A stretch of DNA of 64,000 nt from Roseibium denhamense (GTDB lineage: Bacteria > Pseudomonadota > Alphaproteobacteria > Rhizobiales > Stappiaceae): assembly GCF_009711415.1 (NCBI RefSeq), contig NZ_SMLZ01000112.1:173733-237732 (forward strand), in the 5' to 3' direction. Below the pieces are notes generated by a model. That model was not told the origin of the DNA. It did no database searches and saw nothing but the letters and a program-made list of their open reading frames with translations. Shown here piece after piece: positions 17,425-26,639 of this stretch; the stretch's first letter is position 1, and every line of letters starts with the position of its first letter. Made by a program: the position numbers and the translations under genes.

Positions 17425-18126
17425 TCAGCGCAGGACCCCCTCCATCACGGCCCGCAAACGCGGCTGCAAATGCCTTTGCAAAAGCGCGGCAATGGCCTCA
17501 TCCGTGAGATCGACTGATACATTCTTTTCCGTCAGCTTCACCTTGATCCCGTTAAAACCCGGGGCGGTCGAGAACGTCACACCATCGCGCAAGACATCGC
17601 CAGCAAGGGCTATCACGAAGTGGGTCAAAGTTCCCGGCTCAACGGCTTCCGGCGATTGCTTCAGCTCCTCGAAGGTTACGACCTTCTCCGGCAACACGAT
17701 TTCCATGGAATCGCCGTCACTTACTGAGGCGTTTTCCTTGGCACCCGCGGCCATGGCCAGAATCAGCTTTTGCAAGAATGCCTGGTCAGCCAACGTGGTC
17801 GCAACGAGTCTGCCCGCCTCTTGCTGAATGCGATCACCGAGCTCATTGCGCATGTTCAGCACCAGGTCCCGGGCCGCGACTTTCAAGCCGTCTTCCGTTG
17901 CAGCTTTTTCGCGGGCCGCCTCTTCCCGGGCTGCGGCCAAAAGAGCATCAGCCTTCGCCTTGGCCTCCGTTACCATTGCGTCGGCCTTCGACTTTGCCTG
18001 GGCCAGAATCTCGTACGCCTCTGCCTGACCTGCGGTAACACCTTCCGCCTTGAGCCGGTCAATGAGGGCTTGTACGCCTGCACCCGCGGCATTTTCCAAC
18101 TGGTTTCCCGGATCCTGTTTGGACAT
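17425..18126 (-). CDS. ntpE: V/A-type ATPase peripheral-stalk subunit E
   Basis: A 233-residue protein. Residues ~10-100 are a long charged, alanine-rich helix ('AKSKADAMVTEAKAKADALL' followed by AAAREEAAREKAATEDG), the coiled-coil that forms the peripheral stalk. The C-terminal half is globular and would bind the top of the A3B3 head. No separate subunit G/H gene, its usual coiled-coil partner, is visible in the operon. It lies between K (9 bp upstream) and DUF2764 (2 bp downstream). Confidence 0.85.
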   Translation of the reverse strand: MSKQDPGNQLENAAGAGVQALIDRLKAEGVTAGQAEAYEILAQAKSKADAMVTEAKAKADALLAAAREEAAREKAATEDGLKVAARDLVLNMRNELGDRIQQEAGRLVATTLADQAFLQKLILAMAAGAKENASVSDGDSMEIVLPEKVVTFEELKQSPEAVEPGTLTHFVIALAGDVLRDGVTFSTAPGFNGIKVKLTEKNVSVDLTDEAIAALLQRHLQPRLRAVMEGVLR

Positions 18127-18135
18127 CGCAGCCTC

Positions 18136-18585
18136 CTAACTCGGGATTGAACCGGCCAGCACAAGTGCAAACACCAGCGCAAAAACGGAAAAGCCCTCAA
18201 GCACGGCAGCTGGCGCAAGCGAAATTCCGAAAATTTCCGGCTTGGCTTTGGATGCATGTATGGCCGAGGCAAGCACCTCCCCCTGGCGGATGCCCGTGAA
18301 CAGCATGGTAAAACCAGACAGAACGCCTATGCCGAACAAGGCTGCACCGTTGGCCGCGTCAACAGTTTGCTGCTGAAGGGAGAACATGATCACAATGCCA
18401 TAGATCACCTGCGATGAGGGCATGAGCGATACGCCAATGAAACGGCCATATCCGCCGTCGCTGTCGAGCATTGCGCCAATGGCCGCGCTGCCGCCCAAGG
18501 CACACCCCCAGGCGCTGCCAATTGCGCCCAGGGCCACTGGCGCGAACAGCCCGAACCATCCAAGAGCCACCACAAATTCGTTCAC
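18136..18585 (-). CDS. ntpK: V/A-type ATPase membrane rotor subunit K (proteolipid), Na+-type residues
   Basis: A 149-residue, four-helix proteolipid made of two hairpins. Residues matching the Na+ ligands of Enterococcus hirae NtpK (L61, T64, Q65, Q110, E139) can be placed at L54, S58, Q59, Q101 and E130. The motifs are 'LMPSSQVIYG', 'GIRQGEVLAS' and 'AAVLEGFSVF'; Q101 to E130 is 29 residues, as in NtpK. The Thr-to-Ser change keeps the hydroxyl. This predicts a Na+-binding ring, which is inference from residues. It overlaps subunit I (ATGA) upstream and precedes E by 9 bp. Confidence 0.88.
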   Translation of the reverse strand: MNEFVVALGWFGLFAPVALGAIGSAWGCALGGSAAIGAMLDSDGGYGRFIGVSLMPSSQVIYGIVIMFSLQQQTVDAANGAALFGIGVLSGFTMLFTGIRQGEVLASAIHASKAKPEIFGISLAPAAVLEGFSVFALVFALVLAGSIPS

Positions 18586-20375
18586 AAGCGTGTCTCCTCT
18601 TTCCTGAACGGACGAAAGGCCTGACCCTCATCCGTCAAACTCCAATTGAAAAATTCAATGACATTCAGGCGCAGACCATGAACACAGCCAGCGATTAACC
18701 CAAGGCCAATGTTGATCGCATGTCCGATCACAAGGACAATGAGCGCGATCAATACGCCGATCCCCGGAACCGCCTCATTCAATTGTCCGGACAGGGAGTT
18801 GATCGTCTCTGCAAGGGATGCCGCCGCCAGCCCGAGAGCAAAAAGGCGCATGTAGCTCAAGACATCAGAAAAAATGTTCACGACGCGTGCCAAAGCGGCA
18901 AATCCGTCGAAAACCCGCAGACCGCCCGTTTTGACGGAATCGACCGGACGGTCACTGCCGAAATAGCCCACAGTCAGAAGACCCAAGACGCTGATCACGG
19001 GCCCTATCATCTGCAAGGTCGTGCCCGCCCCGAGATAGGCGGAAAGCCCGCCGATCGCCGCCAGACACCACCCGAGCGGTTGATACTTTCCGCTTGCCGT
19101 ATGCGCGTTCCGTGATCGCATGAAATTCGCGAGCACGATGTGCAGAACACCAATCGTGAGTGTGATTTTCATCATCGTATCAACATCCTTCAGATGAAGG
19201 ATCTTGACCTGAGCCAGCAGGCTGCCATCCGGGGGTGAAATGCCGAAATAGCTTCCGGTTGCAACACCAAATGCCGTTGTCGATACCATCAGCCAAACCG
19301 ACATGCGGAACAGCCTTTGGCCCAGTTCTGATCCGGCAAACCGGCGCCGGAACAGATACAAAAGCCCCAGGAGCAGAAGGCCGTACCCGGCATCTGTCAT
19401 GATCATGCCGAAGAAGACGACAAAAGAAACATAGACTATCGGCGATGGATCCCAGTCGCGGTATCCGGGCGTTTGGTAAAACTCCACCAGATCTTCGCCC
19501 GCGGCCAATGACGGCGGATTTTCAAGCAGTGTGGGCGGTCTATCCCCCTCACCAACATCTTCGAACACGGATGCGATCCGGCGCTCATCCGCCATTACGC
19601 GGATCTCTTTTTCCTGATCCTGGCGGGCCCAGGCCTGCAGAACAAAAATGTTGCCGGTGTCAGCTGTCTCCAAGGCCGCGCGCTGACGGGCTGACTGATC
19701 CCGCGCCGCAGCGAGATTACGGGCCAGCAGATAACGCCATTTTGTCAGGGCCTGACGCTCCAGATTGAGATCTTCTAGCGTGATTTCAGCGTCTTCATAC
19801 CGCTGTTGCAGGACCGACAGCGATTCCGAGCCAATATGCGTCCGGGCAACAGGCATGGCGGAAGCCGGAGGTTCTTCCGCGGACAACAAAACAATGTAGG
19901 CGCGATACTTGTCCCGGTGAACAATTTCCATCGTCTTGCCGGCCGGATCAATGGCACCGAGCTTCGAAACGGGAACCACGTAGAACCACAGCCGGTTTCC
20001 GCCGACGGATTGAAGATCGGAAAAGCTGAACTCCCCCCAGGGCTGCACACTTTGAATTCTCTGGTGCAAATGCGCCAGTTGATCTTCACAGGCTTTCAAC
20101 GCCTTGCGGTTGGCCAGAGACCTGTCGACCACATCGGACAGTTGAAAGTCATCGGGCTTTGTGACTGGGCGCCGCTGTAAGGGACTGTCCACCAGCCAGC
20201 GCAAAGCCTCAGAGGCCTCTCGGCCCTTGCCGTTCGGAACGGCTTCAAGTTCCTTTTGCGCTGACGTCAAAGGGATCAGGTGAAACGCACCAAACGCCTG
20301 TGCGGCTTCAAGAACCTGCTCCTTGTCATCCAGGAGGCCAATTAGGCTAACCTTTGTCAGAGGAACAATGCTCAT
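18582..20375 (-). CDS. ntpI: V/A-type ATPase membrane subunit I (a-type)
   Basis: A 597-residue protein: an N-terminal cytoplasmic part with coiled-coil stretches (about residues 1-320) and a C-terminal membrane domain with around seven hydrophobic helices. It forms the ion half-channels against the K ring and anchors the peripheral stalks. Conserved elements near the C-terminus include 'SDVLSYMRLFALGLAAASLA', which carries the functionally essential arginine of the a-type subunit. It overlaps both neighbours by ATGA (D at 20372-20375, K at 18582-18585). Confidence 0.92.
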   Translation of the reverse strand: MSIVPLTKVSLIGLLDDKEQVLEAAQAFGAFHLIPLTSAQKELEAVPNGKGREASEALRWLVDSPLQRRPVTKPDDFQLSDVVDRSLANRKALKACEDQLAHLHQRIQSVQPWGEFSFSDLQSVGGNRLWFYVVPVSKLGAIDPAGKTMEIVHRDKYRAYIVLLSAEEPPASAMPVARTHIGSESLSVLQQRYEDAEITLEDLNLERQALTKWRYLLARNLAAARDQSARQRAALETADTGNIFVLQAWARQDQEKEIRVMADERRIASVFEDVGEGDRPPTLLENPPSLAAGEDLVEFYQTPGYRDWDPSPIVYVSFVVFFGMIMTDAGYGLLLLGLLYLFRRRFAGSELGQRLFRMSVWLMVSTTAFGVATGSYFGISPPDGSLLAQVKILHLKDVDTMMKITLTIGVLHIVLANFMRSRNAHTASGKYQPLGWCLAAIGGLSAYLGAGTTLQMIGPVISVLGLLTVGYFGSDRPVDSVKTGGLRVFDGFAALARVVNIFSDVLSYMRLFALGLAAASLAETINSLSGQLNEAVPGIGVLIALIVLVIGHAINIGLGLIAGCVHGLRLNVIEFFNWSLTDEGQAFRPFRKEETRL

Positions 20376-20995
20376 AGGTCCGCCAGTCTCCCGTCGGCTG
20401 CCCGCGCCGCGGTCTTGCGTTTGGCAATCTTTGCCCGCACCACCGCATCCCGCTCAGCGTCCGCAAGCGCCATGCGAATTTTCTTGATGTTCTTCTCAGC
20501 TCTTGGGATCAGGACCTTTTCAAACAGATTGACCCGCCTGGAAATGACAGCTTCGGCCTCAATCAGCTTTGCGATTCGCTCACGGGCAACCTCCCGCTCC
20601 TGGTTGAGCCGCAGAAGCTCCTTCATACCTTCTACATAGGGGTCCACCCAATGAGGCCTCGCCAAGAGGGAATACGGCTCGACGGCAACATCGACGTTCT
20701 CCAGGACAGGCAACTTTGTGCCTGACAGGTTCTGCTCACCGTGCGAGACCGACTTAAGCCTTACCAATCCTTCAAGCGGCACATGCTGGTTTGCCAGCAT
20801 TGGCAAGGACTGGGCTATGTCCGTAAACCGGTCCTCGTAGTCCCGTTCAAGGCGGGCTGCCTGCTCCTTGGCCCGAGCCCGCTCCGCCATGATCTGCAGG
20901 CGCTTGAGCTCCAGGGAGGGCAAAAACCGCTTGTACTCTGAAAGCTGCGCATTCTCCTTGGCCAGCGAGGATTTATTCAGCGCAAGCTTTGCCAT
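20372..20995 (-). CDS. ntpD: V/A-type ATPase central-shaft subunit D
   Basis: A 207-residue, almost entirely helical protein with long heptad-like stretches at both ends (LNKSSLAKENAQLSEYKRFL; ISRRVNLFEKVLIPRAEKNI), the antiparallel coiled coil that rotates in the A3B3 head. The short central region would contact subunit F; no F gene is present in this operon. Overlaps subunit I by ATGA and touches subunit B at one base. Confidence 0.9.
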   Translation of the reverse strand: MAKLALNKSSLAKENAQLSEYKRFLPSLELKRLQIMAERARAKEQAARLERDYEDRFTDIAQSLPMLANQHVPLEGLVRLKSVSHGEQNLSGTKLPVLENVDVAVEPYSLLARPHWVDPYVEGMKELLRLNQEREVARERIAKLIEAEAVISRRVNLFEKVLIPRAEKNIKKIRMALADAERDAVVRAKIAKRKTAARAADGRLADL

Positions 20996-22365
20996 CAGGC
21001 GGCCTCCCCGCCTGCGGCTTCAACGTTTTGACTGGTCTTTTTCGGGTAGTACTTGTCGATAAGCCCCTGCTTCATGAGCAGCTGGTCCGGCTCGAAACAC
21101 TCCGCAAGCGTTTGCCAGCAAAGATCAAGTGCATCTTCCAAAGGGATTGACACGTCGATGTCCATGAACCGCTCCCGGAAGAGGGTCCCGAATTTCAGCA
21201 GCTGCTGGTCATAGTCGGACAATTCGAAGGCCATCGATTGTTTTTGTTCAGCATCACGCGCACCGGAATAGAACCGGATCATCGTGTTCATGATCTGGTT
21301 GTGATCCTCACGCGTCACTTTCCCGATCACGTGCTGCTTCAATCGTGACAATGAGCCGAAGGGATCAAGGACACCGCTGTGCAGATAAAACTGGCCCTCG
21401 GTGATGTAGCCCGTGTTGTCGGGAACCGGGTGGGTCACGTCATTGCCCGGCATTGTGGTGACGGTCAAAATTGTCACGGATCCCGATCCCTTGAAGTCGC
21501 AAGCTTTTTCATAGCGCCGGGCAAGCTGGGAATAGAGGTCCCCAGGATATCCCCGATTGGCCGGGACCCGCTCCATTGCGATGGAGACTTCTTTCATCGC
21601 GTCGGCAAACGCAGTCATGTCTGTCAGGAGAACGAGGACGCGCTTGCCTTCCTCGACCGCAAATTTTTCAGCAACCGCCAATGCCATGTCAGGCACCTGA
21701 AGCCGCTCGACAACAGGATCGGAAGCTTGGTTGATGAACATCACCGTGCGCGGGAAAACACCAGCATCTTCGAACTGTTTGCGGAAAAACGCGTAATCGT
21801 CGAAAATCAGGCCAAGTCCGCCAAAGACGACAATGTCGGCATCCGCTTGAATGCCGATCCGGGCCAGAAATGGATTGTACGGCTCTCCAGAGACCGAGAA
21901 AATCGGGATCTTCTGGCTCTCCACGAGACAATTGAAAATATCGATCATCGGCACATCCGTGCGGATCATTCGCGATGCCAATACACGTTTCATGGGATTT
22001 GCCGACGGTCCGCCAATCGGAATGGACGGATCGCTCGAAAGGTCCGGCCCCTGATCGATCGAGTGGCCCGCACCGTCAAAAACCCGTCCCAGAATATTGC
22101 CCGAGTAGGTGACTTTTGCCGGTTCGCCGAGGAACCTCACTGCAGCATTGTTGGCAAGTCCCTTGGTGCCGGAGTTCACCTGAAGGGACACCATTTCATG
22201 ATCGATGTTTATGACCTGGGCAAGCGATGTCGTTCCATCGCCTTTCTCCACGACAGCCAAGTCACCAAGACATGGCCGCCCCTCCGATGTGCTCTTGGAG
22301 GCCGAAACGCGAATTCGAATGATATCGCCAACGATATCGACAATCCTGGTATGGGAGACCAGCAT
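20995..22365 (-). CDS. ntpB: V/A-type ATPase non-catalytic subunit B, first gene of the operon
   Basis: A 456-residue protein of the ATPase alpha/beta family with no intact P-loop lysine motif, as expected for B. Conserved pieces include 'SVSGEPYNPFLARIGIQADA', 'ILTVTTMPGNDVTHPVPDNT' and 'GYITEGQFYLHSGVLDPFGS'. I chose the ATG at 22365 since ATAAGGAGGCAACCG precedes it; an upstream in-frame ATG at 22416 would place that ribosome site inside the gene. It heads the order B-D-I-K-E-DUF2764-A, a rotation of the E-DUF2764-A-B-D-I-K order known from Bacteroidetes-type clusters. Confidence 0.93.
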   Translation of the reverse strand: MLVSHTRIVDIVGDIIRIRVSASKSTSEGRPCLGDLAVVEKGDGTTSLAQVINIDHEMVSLQVNSGTKGLANNAAVRFLGEPAKVTYSGNILGRVFDGAGHSIDQGPDLSSDPSIPIGGPSANPMKRVLASRMIRTDVPMIDIFNCLVESQKIPIFSVSGEPYNPFLARIGIQADADIVVFGGLGLIFDDYAFFRKQFEDAGVFPRTVMFINQASDPVVERLQVPDMALAVAEKFAVEEGKRVLVLLTDMTAFADAMKEVSIAMERVPANRGYPGDLYSQLARRYEKACDFKGSGSVTILTVTTMPGNDVTHPVPDNTGYITEGQFYLHSGVLDPFGSLSRLKQHVIGKVTREDHNQIMNTMIRFYSGARDAEQKQSMAFELSDYDQQLLKFGTLFRERFMDIDVSIPLEDALDLCWQTLAECFEPDQLLMKQGLIDKYYPKKTSQNVEAAGGEAA

Positions 22366-22735
22366 CGGTTGCCTCCTTATGTGATTCCCTTGGTCAAGAT
22401 CACAATCATCGGGCATTGCGCCCGCAGTTTCGCCAAAGACATTGAGTGCCCAGCTTAGGCGTGCTTCTCACAATTATGCAACCATCTTGCGGAATTCGCC
22501 GGACCCCGGCGGACAAAATCCTCTCAACCGGATTGAAGTTAAGGGAGAGAGCATAACGAACGTATGACTTGGATCATTTGCGCAACGAAATTTGCCGCCG
22601 CCCGCACCAAAACTTGCTTCGTGGCAAGAGACACCGCTGAAGGCAGTCTTCATTGGGCCGCCCCCCATAATTACGGCCGCTGCGGGCCGGTCTTCGGAAC
22701 ACTGTAAATTATTCCTTCAAACTCGCCCGAAAATG
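22366..22735. other. Divergent promoter spacer between the V-ATPase operon and bchI
   Basis: About 410 bp (to 22773) without a credible gene. It must hold the promoters of both the leftward V-ATPase operon and rightward bchIDO. The only site I can name is the PpsR-type box next to bchI, listed separately. AT-rich stretches at 22697-22735 could hold promoter elements, but I cannot assign a -35/-10 pair. Confidence 0.5.
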
Positions 22736-22753
22736 TGTCAACCTAAATTGACA
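22736..22753. promoter_or_regulatory. PpsR/CrtJ-type box upstream of bchI
   Basis: TGTCAACCTAAATTGACA is an exact TGT-N12-ACA palindrome ending 20 bp before the bchI ATG. PpsR/CrtJ represses bch and crt genes by binding this motif under oxygen or light. The position implies direct control of bchIDO. Confidence 0.82.
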
Positions 22754-22773
22754 CTCTGACTGGATGGTGCCCT

Positions 22774-23811
22774 ATGTCAAAGCCCTTTCCCTTTTCGGCG
22801 ATTGTAGCTCAGGACGACATGAAGAAAGCGCTGCTGATGGCGGCGATCGAACCGCTTCTTGGCGGCGTTCTGATATTTGGTGATCGCGGGACAGGCAAAT
22901 CCACGGCCGTCCGCGCATTGGCGGAATTGCTGCCAAAAATTGAGACACGGGCTGGCTGCCGGTTCAACTGCGAACCTGAAAAGCCTCAGACTGCTTGTCC
23001 GGTTTGCACGGCCAGCAACAGCCACCGCCCGGGAAAAGTCATCAAGGTGCGCACGCCCATGGTCGACTTGCCACTTGGGGCCACCGAAGATCGTATTTGC
23101 GGCGCGCTTGACCTGGAAAAAGCGCTTGTTGCCGGCGAGAAGCAGTTCGAACCCGGTTTGCTTGCGACCGCCAACAGGGGTTTTCTTTACATTGATGAAG
23201 TCAACCTTCTGGAAGATCACCTGGTGGATCTGCTGCTTGATGCGGCCGCATCCGGTGTGAATGTGGTTGAGCGAGAGGGCTTGAGCGTCCGGCATGCGGC
23301 ACGGTTTGCCCTTGTTGGCAGCGGCAATCCGGAAGAAGGCGACCTGCGTCCGCAACTGCTGGACCGCTTTGGGCTCGCAGTTGACGTCAAAACCATTGGC
23401 GACCTGAAACAACGGATCGAGGTCATCCGGCGGCGGGACGCTTATGAAGCCGACCCGGATGCCTTTTGTGAAACATGGGCGCGGAAGGATGCGGCAATCC
23501 GGCGAAAAGTCGTCAAAGCCCGAACGATCCTGCGCGATGTCGACATTCCGGACGACATCCTGTCCCGGATGTCCCTGCTCTGCATGCGTCTTGGTATTGA
23601 TGGAATGCGCGGGGAGTTAACGCTGATGCGCGCCTGCCGTGCTTCGGCGGCACTCGCGGGCAGGCTATCGGTGACTTGGGACGATGTTTCGGAAATTTCC
23701 CCGATGGTGCTCTGCCATCGCCTGCGGCGCGATCCCCTTGATGATGCGGGCAGCGCCCCGCGCGTTGAGCGCGCCATAGAAGCCGTCAGCGCCGGAACCG
23801 GCCATGGATGA
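22774..23811 (+). CDS. bchI: Magnesium chelatase ATPase subunit I
   Basis: A 345-residue AAA+ protein. Walker A is GDRGTGKST (residues 36-44) and Walker B 'GFLYIDEVNLL' (about residues 129-139). The loop with clustered cysteines (AGCRFNCEPEKPQTACPVC, about residues 56-74) is characteristic of BchI/ChlI. With BchD and BchH it inserts Mg2+ into protoporphyrin IX, the committed step to bacteriochlorophyll. The start at 22774 gives the expected MSKPFPFSAIVAQDDMKKAL opening. It overlaps bchD by 8 bp and is preceded by a PpsR box. Confidence 0.97.
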   Translation: MSKPFPFSAIVAQDDMKKALLMAAIEPLLGGVLIFGDRGTGKSTAVRALAELLPKIETRAGCRFNCEPEKPQTACPVCTASNSHRPGKVIKVRTPMVDLPLGATEDRICGALDLEKALVAGEKQFEPGLLATANRGFLYIDEVNLLEDHLVDLLLDAAASGVNVVEREGLSVRHAARFALVGSGNPEEGDLRPQLLDRFGLAVDVKTIGDLKQRIEVIRRRDAYEADPDAFCETWARKDAAIRRKVVKARTILRDVDIPDDILSRMSLLCMRLGIDGMRGELTLMRACRASAALAGRLSVTWDDVSEISPMVLCHRLRRDPLDDAGSAPRVERAIEAVSAGTGHG

Positions 23812-25675
23812 TCTGAGCGCCATAAATACTTGTGATGCCGGCGCATCAGAGACCCAGCCGACCGCCTGGCAGGATGCGATCCTTGCAGCTCAAATCCTTA
23901 AGGCCGGCGGACCGCGTCTGGGCGGTTTGTGGCTGAAAGCCAGGGCTGGCGGTGTGCGGGACGCTTACCTTAGCTTTCTCAAGTCTTACCTCTCCGCGGA
24001 CACCCCATGGGCTCGAATGCCTTGTTCGGTGACCTGGTCTGCCTTGCTTGGTAGCCCTGACTTCACAGCAACTGCTCATCAGGGCCGCCTTATGATGCAG
24101 CCCGGCCTGTTGGCACGTGCCGACAAGGGGGTTCTCCTATTGCCGATGGCTGAAAGGCTCGAGGCTGGACATGCAGCGGTTATCGGGCAAGCGATGGACA
24201 CCGGCAAGGTTCCAACGCCCTCTCATGCGGCAGCACCCAATGCGATCCAGACCACACGCTTCATGGCACTTGCCGTTGATGAAAGTGCCGGTCCGGAGGA
24301 AGCGCTGCCCCCCATCCTTTCCGACCGGCTCGGATTGATTGTCGATCTGAATGCTGTGCCCTGGCATGATGTGTCCTTTCCACCCGAGAGGCCGTTGGAG
24401 CTCAACACAGTTCCGTTCCACGAGACTTTTATCGAAACTGAATTGGCCGGCTTTCTCGCTCAGGTCGCGGAAACGGCGGGCAATACGTCTCTGCGCTCGT
24501 TTCAACACCTCATGACCGTAAGCCGGCTCCGGGCCGCGCTCGACAGCCGGAAACGCGTGACGGAAACGGATGCCCTGGACGCGCTGCGGCTGTGCCTCGC
24601 GCTAACCTTGCGCATGCCAGAAACCGCTGAACCGCCGCCGCCTGAAACTCGACCGGACAATCCTGCCGACACAAGCGATGCGCCCTTGCCAACGGCATCC
24701 CAGCCCGAAAGCGCAGCGGGCGAACCGGACACGTCCGAAATCATAAACAGCGAAGCTCTTCTCGACATGCTGGCTGCCGTTCAAGCTGGAACGATTGCAG
24801 GACTTCCGGATATCGCCAATGGGCATCACAAAAACCCGGCCGGTACGCGCGCTGGAAAATCCGGTGCCCTGAAAAAAAATGCCCGGCGCGGCAGGCCTGT
24901 CGCGACCTCCAGAACGCCGCCTTATCCAGATGCAAGACCGAATGTGATTGCAACCTTGCGGGCAGCCGCACCTTGGCAAAAAATCCGCAAGGAAAAACGC
25001 GCTCTGCTGGCTGCTAGCGCTTCGAAAGACGACCAGGTCCGGTGCGCGCCTCCAAGGACCTTGATTGTGCGGGACGACTACCGGTATCAGCGCTTGCGGC
25101 ACGAAACACCGTCGACCGCCATCTTCGTCGTTGACGCGTCCGGCTCCACCGCGCTGGAGCGGCTTGGAGAAACAAAAGGGGCAATTGAGCAGCTTCTTGC
25201 GCGCTGCTACGTGCGCCGGGACGAGGTGGCCATGATCGCTTTTCGAGGGAAAGGGGCGGACATCGTTCTTGAGCCAACCCGCTCGCTTGTCGCCGCAAAA
25301 CGAAAATTGGCCGGCCTTCCGGGCGGTGGCGCAACACCGCTCGCCGCGGGTCTGCAACGGGGCGTCGAGATGGCCTTGAACATCCGCCGCCAAGGCAGCA
25401 CACCGGTGCTGGTTCTGTTGACGGATGGGCGCGGCAACATCGCCCTGAACGGCGAGGCCAACCGGCTGCAAGCCGCGGAAGAACTGAGCGGGCTTGCCGC
25501 ATGCTGCCGCCAGCAAGATCTCAAATCCATTTGCATCGATATTGCCAGACGCCCACGGGACACTGTGGCGGATCTGGCCGAAAGCATGGGTGCGGATCAT
25601 CATTTTCTACGCCACGCAGATGCATATGCCCTGTCGGATGTCGTCAACACGTCCCTAGAGGAGGCCCGGAGGTGA
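23804..25675 (+). CDS. bchD: Magnesium chelatase subunit D
   Basis: A 623-residue protein: a degenerate AAA+ domain (about residues 20-260), a low-complexity Pro/acidic linker (about 270-330) and a C-terminal von Willebrand A domain with the metal-site motif DASGS near residue 442 ('TAIFVVDASGSTALERLGET'). BchD couples the BchI hexamer to BchH. It is translated from an ATG 8 bp inside the end of bchI; its stop shares one base with the bchO start (GTGATG), so the three genes form a tight unit. Confidence 0.95.
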   Translation: MDDLSAINTCDAGASETQPTAWQDAILAAQILKAGGPRLGGLWLKARAGGVRDAYLSFLKSYLSADTPWARMPCSVTWSALLGSPDFTATAHQGRLMMQPGLLARADKGVLLLPMAERLEAGHAAVIGQAMDTGKVPTPSHAAAPNAIQTTRFMALAVDESAGPEEALPPILSDRLGLIVDLNAVPWHDVSFPPERPLELNTVPFHETFIETELAGFLAQVAETAGNTSLRSFQHLMTVSRLRAALDSRKRVTETDALDALRLCLALTLRMPETAEPPPPETRPDNPADTSDAPLPTASQPESAAGEPDTSEIINSEALLDMLAAVQAGTIAGLPDIANGHHKNPAGTRAGKSGALKKNARRGRPVATSRTPPYPDARPNVIATLRAAAPWQKIRKEKRALLAASASKDDQVRCAPPRTLIVRDDYRYQRLRHETPSTAIFVVDASGSTALERLGETKGAIEQLLARCYVRRDEVAMIAFRGKGADIVLEPTRSLVAAKRKLAGLPGGGATPLAAGLQRGVEMALNIRRQGSTPVLVLLTDGRGNIALNGEANRLQAAEELSGLAACCRQQDLKSICIDIARRPRDTVADLAESMGADHHFLRHADAYALSDVVNTSLEEARR

Positions 25676-26592
25676 TGGCGGAGCGCGACTGGCTGGATTG
25701 GGACAGGGACGGGCAGGACTGGCCGTACCGGGACGCAAGTACGTTTGTGACCGTGAGCGGATACCGATGGCATGTGCAGCTTTTGGGGCCCAAAACAGCG
25801 CCCGTCTTTCTTCTGATCCACGGCACCGGGGCAGCCTCCTTTTCCTGGCACAATTTGATCCCGCTTCTAATGGACCAGTACCAGCTTGTCGTCCTCGACC
25901 TTCCCTGCCACGGCTTCACGCGCCCGACCGCAAGTCCTGATCTGTCCCTTGAGGGAATGACAACATCGATCCGCGGCTTGCTGCACCATCTCGGGCTGCG
26001 GCCGACGCTTCTGCTCGGACACTCTGCAGGCGCGGTAATTACTGTTTCGCTCATGAATGCAGCACGCATGGAAAAACAAGACGGCAACCATACGCATGTC
26101 TTCAGCGTGAATGGCGCCTTGAAACCCATCCGGGGAAACCGCCTGTTGTCTCCAATGGCCAAGGCCCTGTTCGCCAACCCGTTGTCAGCATCCATGTTTT
26201 CGCTGCTCGCAAAGACGACACCGCTCGGCAACAATCTGCTGTCCGCAACGGGGTCGCGCATCGATCCACTGGGCAATGCCCTCTACCAGCGGCTGCTGAG
26301 TTCATCCGGACATGTGCGCGGCGCTCTCGGCATGATGGCATCCTGGGATCTGTCTCATCTGAACGCCATGCTGAAACGGTTGGCAGTCCCGATTGATTTT
26401 TATGCTGCCGAGGACGATCCGATGGTCCCCGCTTCAAGCTCGAAGAAGGCAGCAGGTTATGCCCCGAACAGCCGTCTGACCCTGACATCGAACGGCGGAC
26501 ATTTGGTTCACGAAAGCCATCCGGAACTCGTGGCCGAGTGGATTGAGGCCGCGTTGCAGTCGCGAAACACAAACGGGGCAGACGCAGCATAA
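25675..26592 (+). CDS. bchO: BchO, alpha/beta-hydrolase-fold protein of the magnesium chelatase operon
   Basis: A 305-residue alpha/beta hydrolase. It shows 'LLIHGTGAASFSWHNLIPLL' (oxyanion region, near residue 42), a nucleophile elbow GHSAG near residue 117 and a late 'NGGHLVHESHPE' carrying the catalytic histidine. BchO is linked to Mg insertion by gene position in nearly all purple photosynthesis clusters; its reaction is not established. The ATG at 25675 overlaps the bchD stop by one base, behind GAGGCCCGGAGGTG. A valine-encoding GTG one codon earlier is also possible. Confidence 0.92.
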   Translation: MAERDWLDWDRDGQDWPYRDASTFVTVSGYRWHVQLLGPKTAPVFLLIHGTGAASFSWHNLIPLLMDQYQLVVLDLPCHGFTRPTASPDLSLEGMTTSIRGLLHHLGLRPTLLLGHSAGAVITVSLMNAARMEKQDGNHTHVFSVNGALKPIRGNRLLSPMAKALFANPLSASMFSLLAKTTPLGNNLLSATGSRIDPLGNALYQRLLSSSGHVRGALGMMASWDLSHLNAMLKRLAVPIDFYAAEDDPMVPASSSKKAAGYAPNSRLTLTSNGGHLVHESHPELVAEWIEAALQSRNTNGADAA

Positions 26593-26639
26593 GGCCCTGG
26601 CGGTAGAACGCGAGGCGGCCGGAACCGGAGAATGGAGAG

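Noticed and set aside
14853..22365. V-ATPase operon as a phage or plasmid-borne island
   Set aside because: No integrase, attachment repeats or change of strand-level codon style at its borders; lateral origin can only be tested by phylogeny.
22703..22720. TGTAAATTATTCCTTCAA as a second PpsR box before bchI
   Set aside because: The right half reads CAA in place of ACA and the core lacks symmetry; kept as AT-rich promoter sequence only.
24622..24770. Low-complexity Pro/Glu/Thr-rich stretch in bchD as a possible insertion
   Set aside because: The linker between the AAA+ and von Willebrand domains of BchD is normally acidic and proline-rich, so this is expected.
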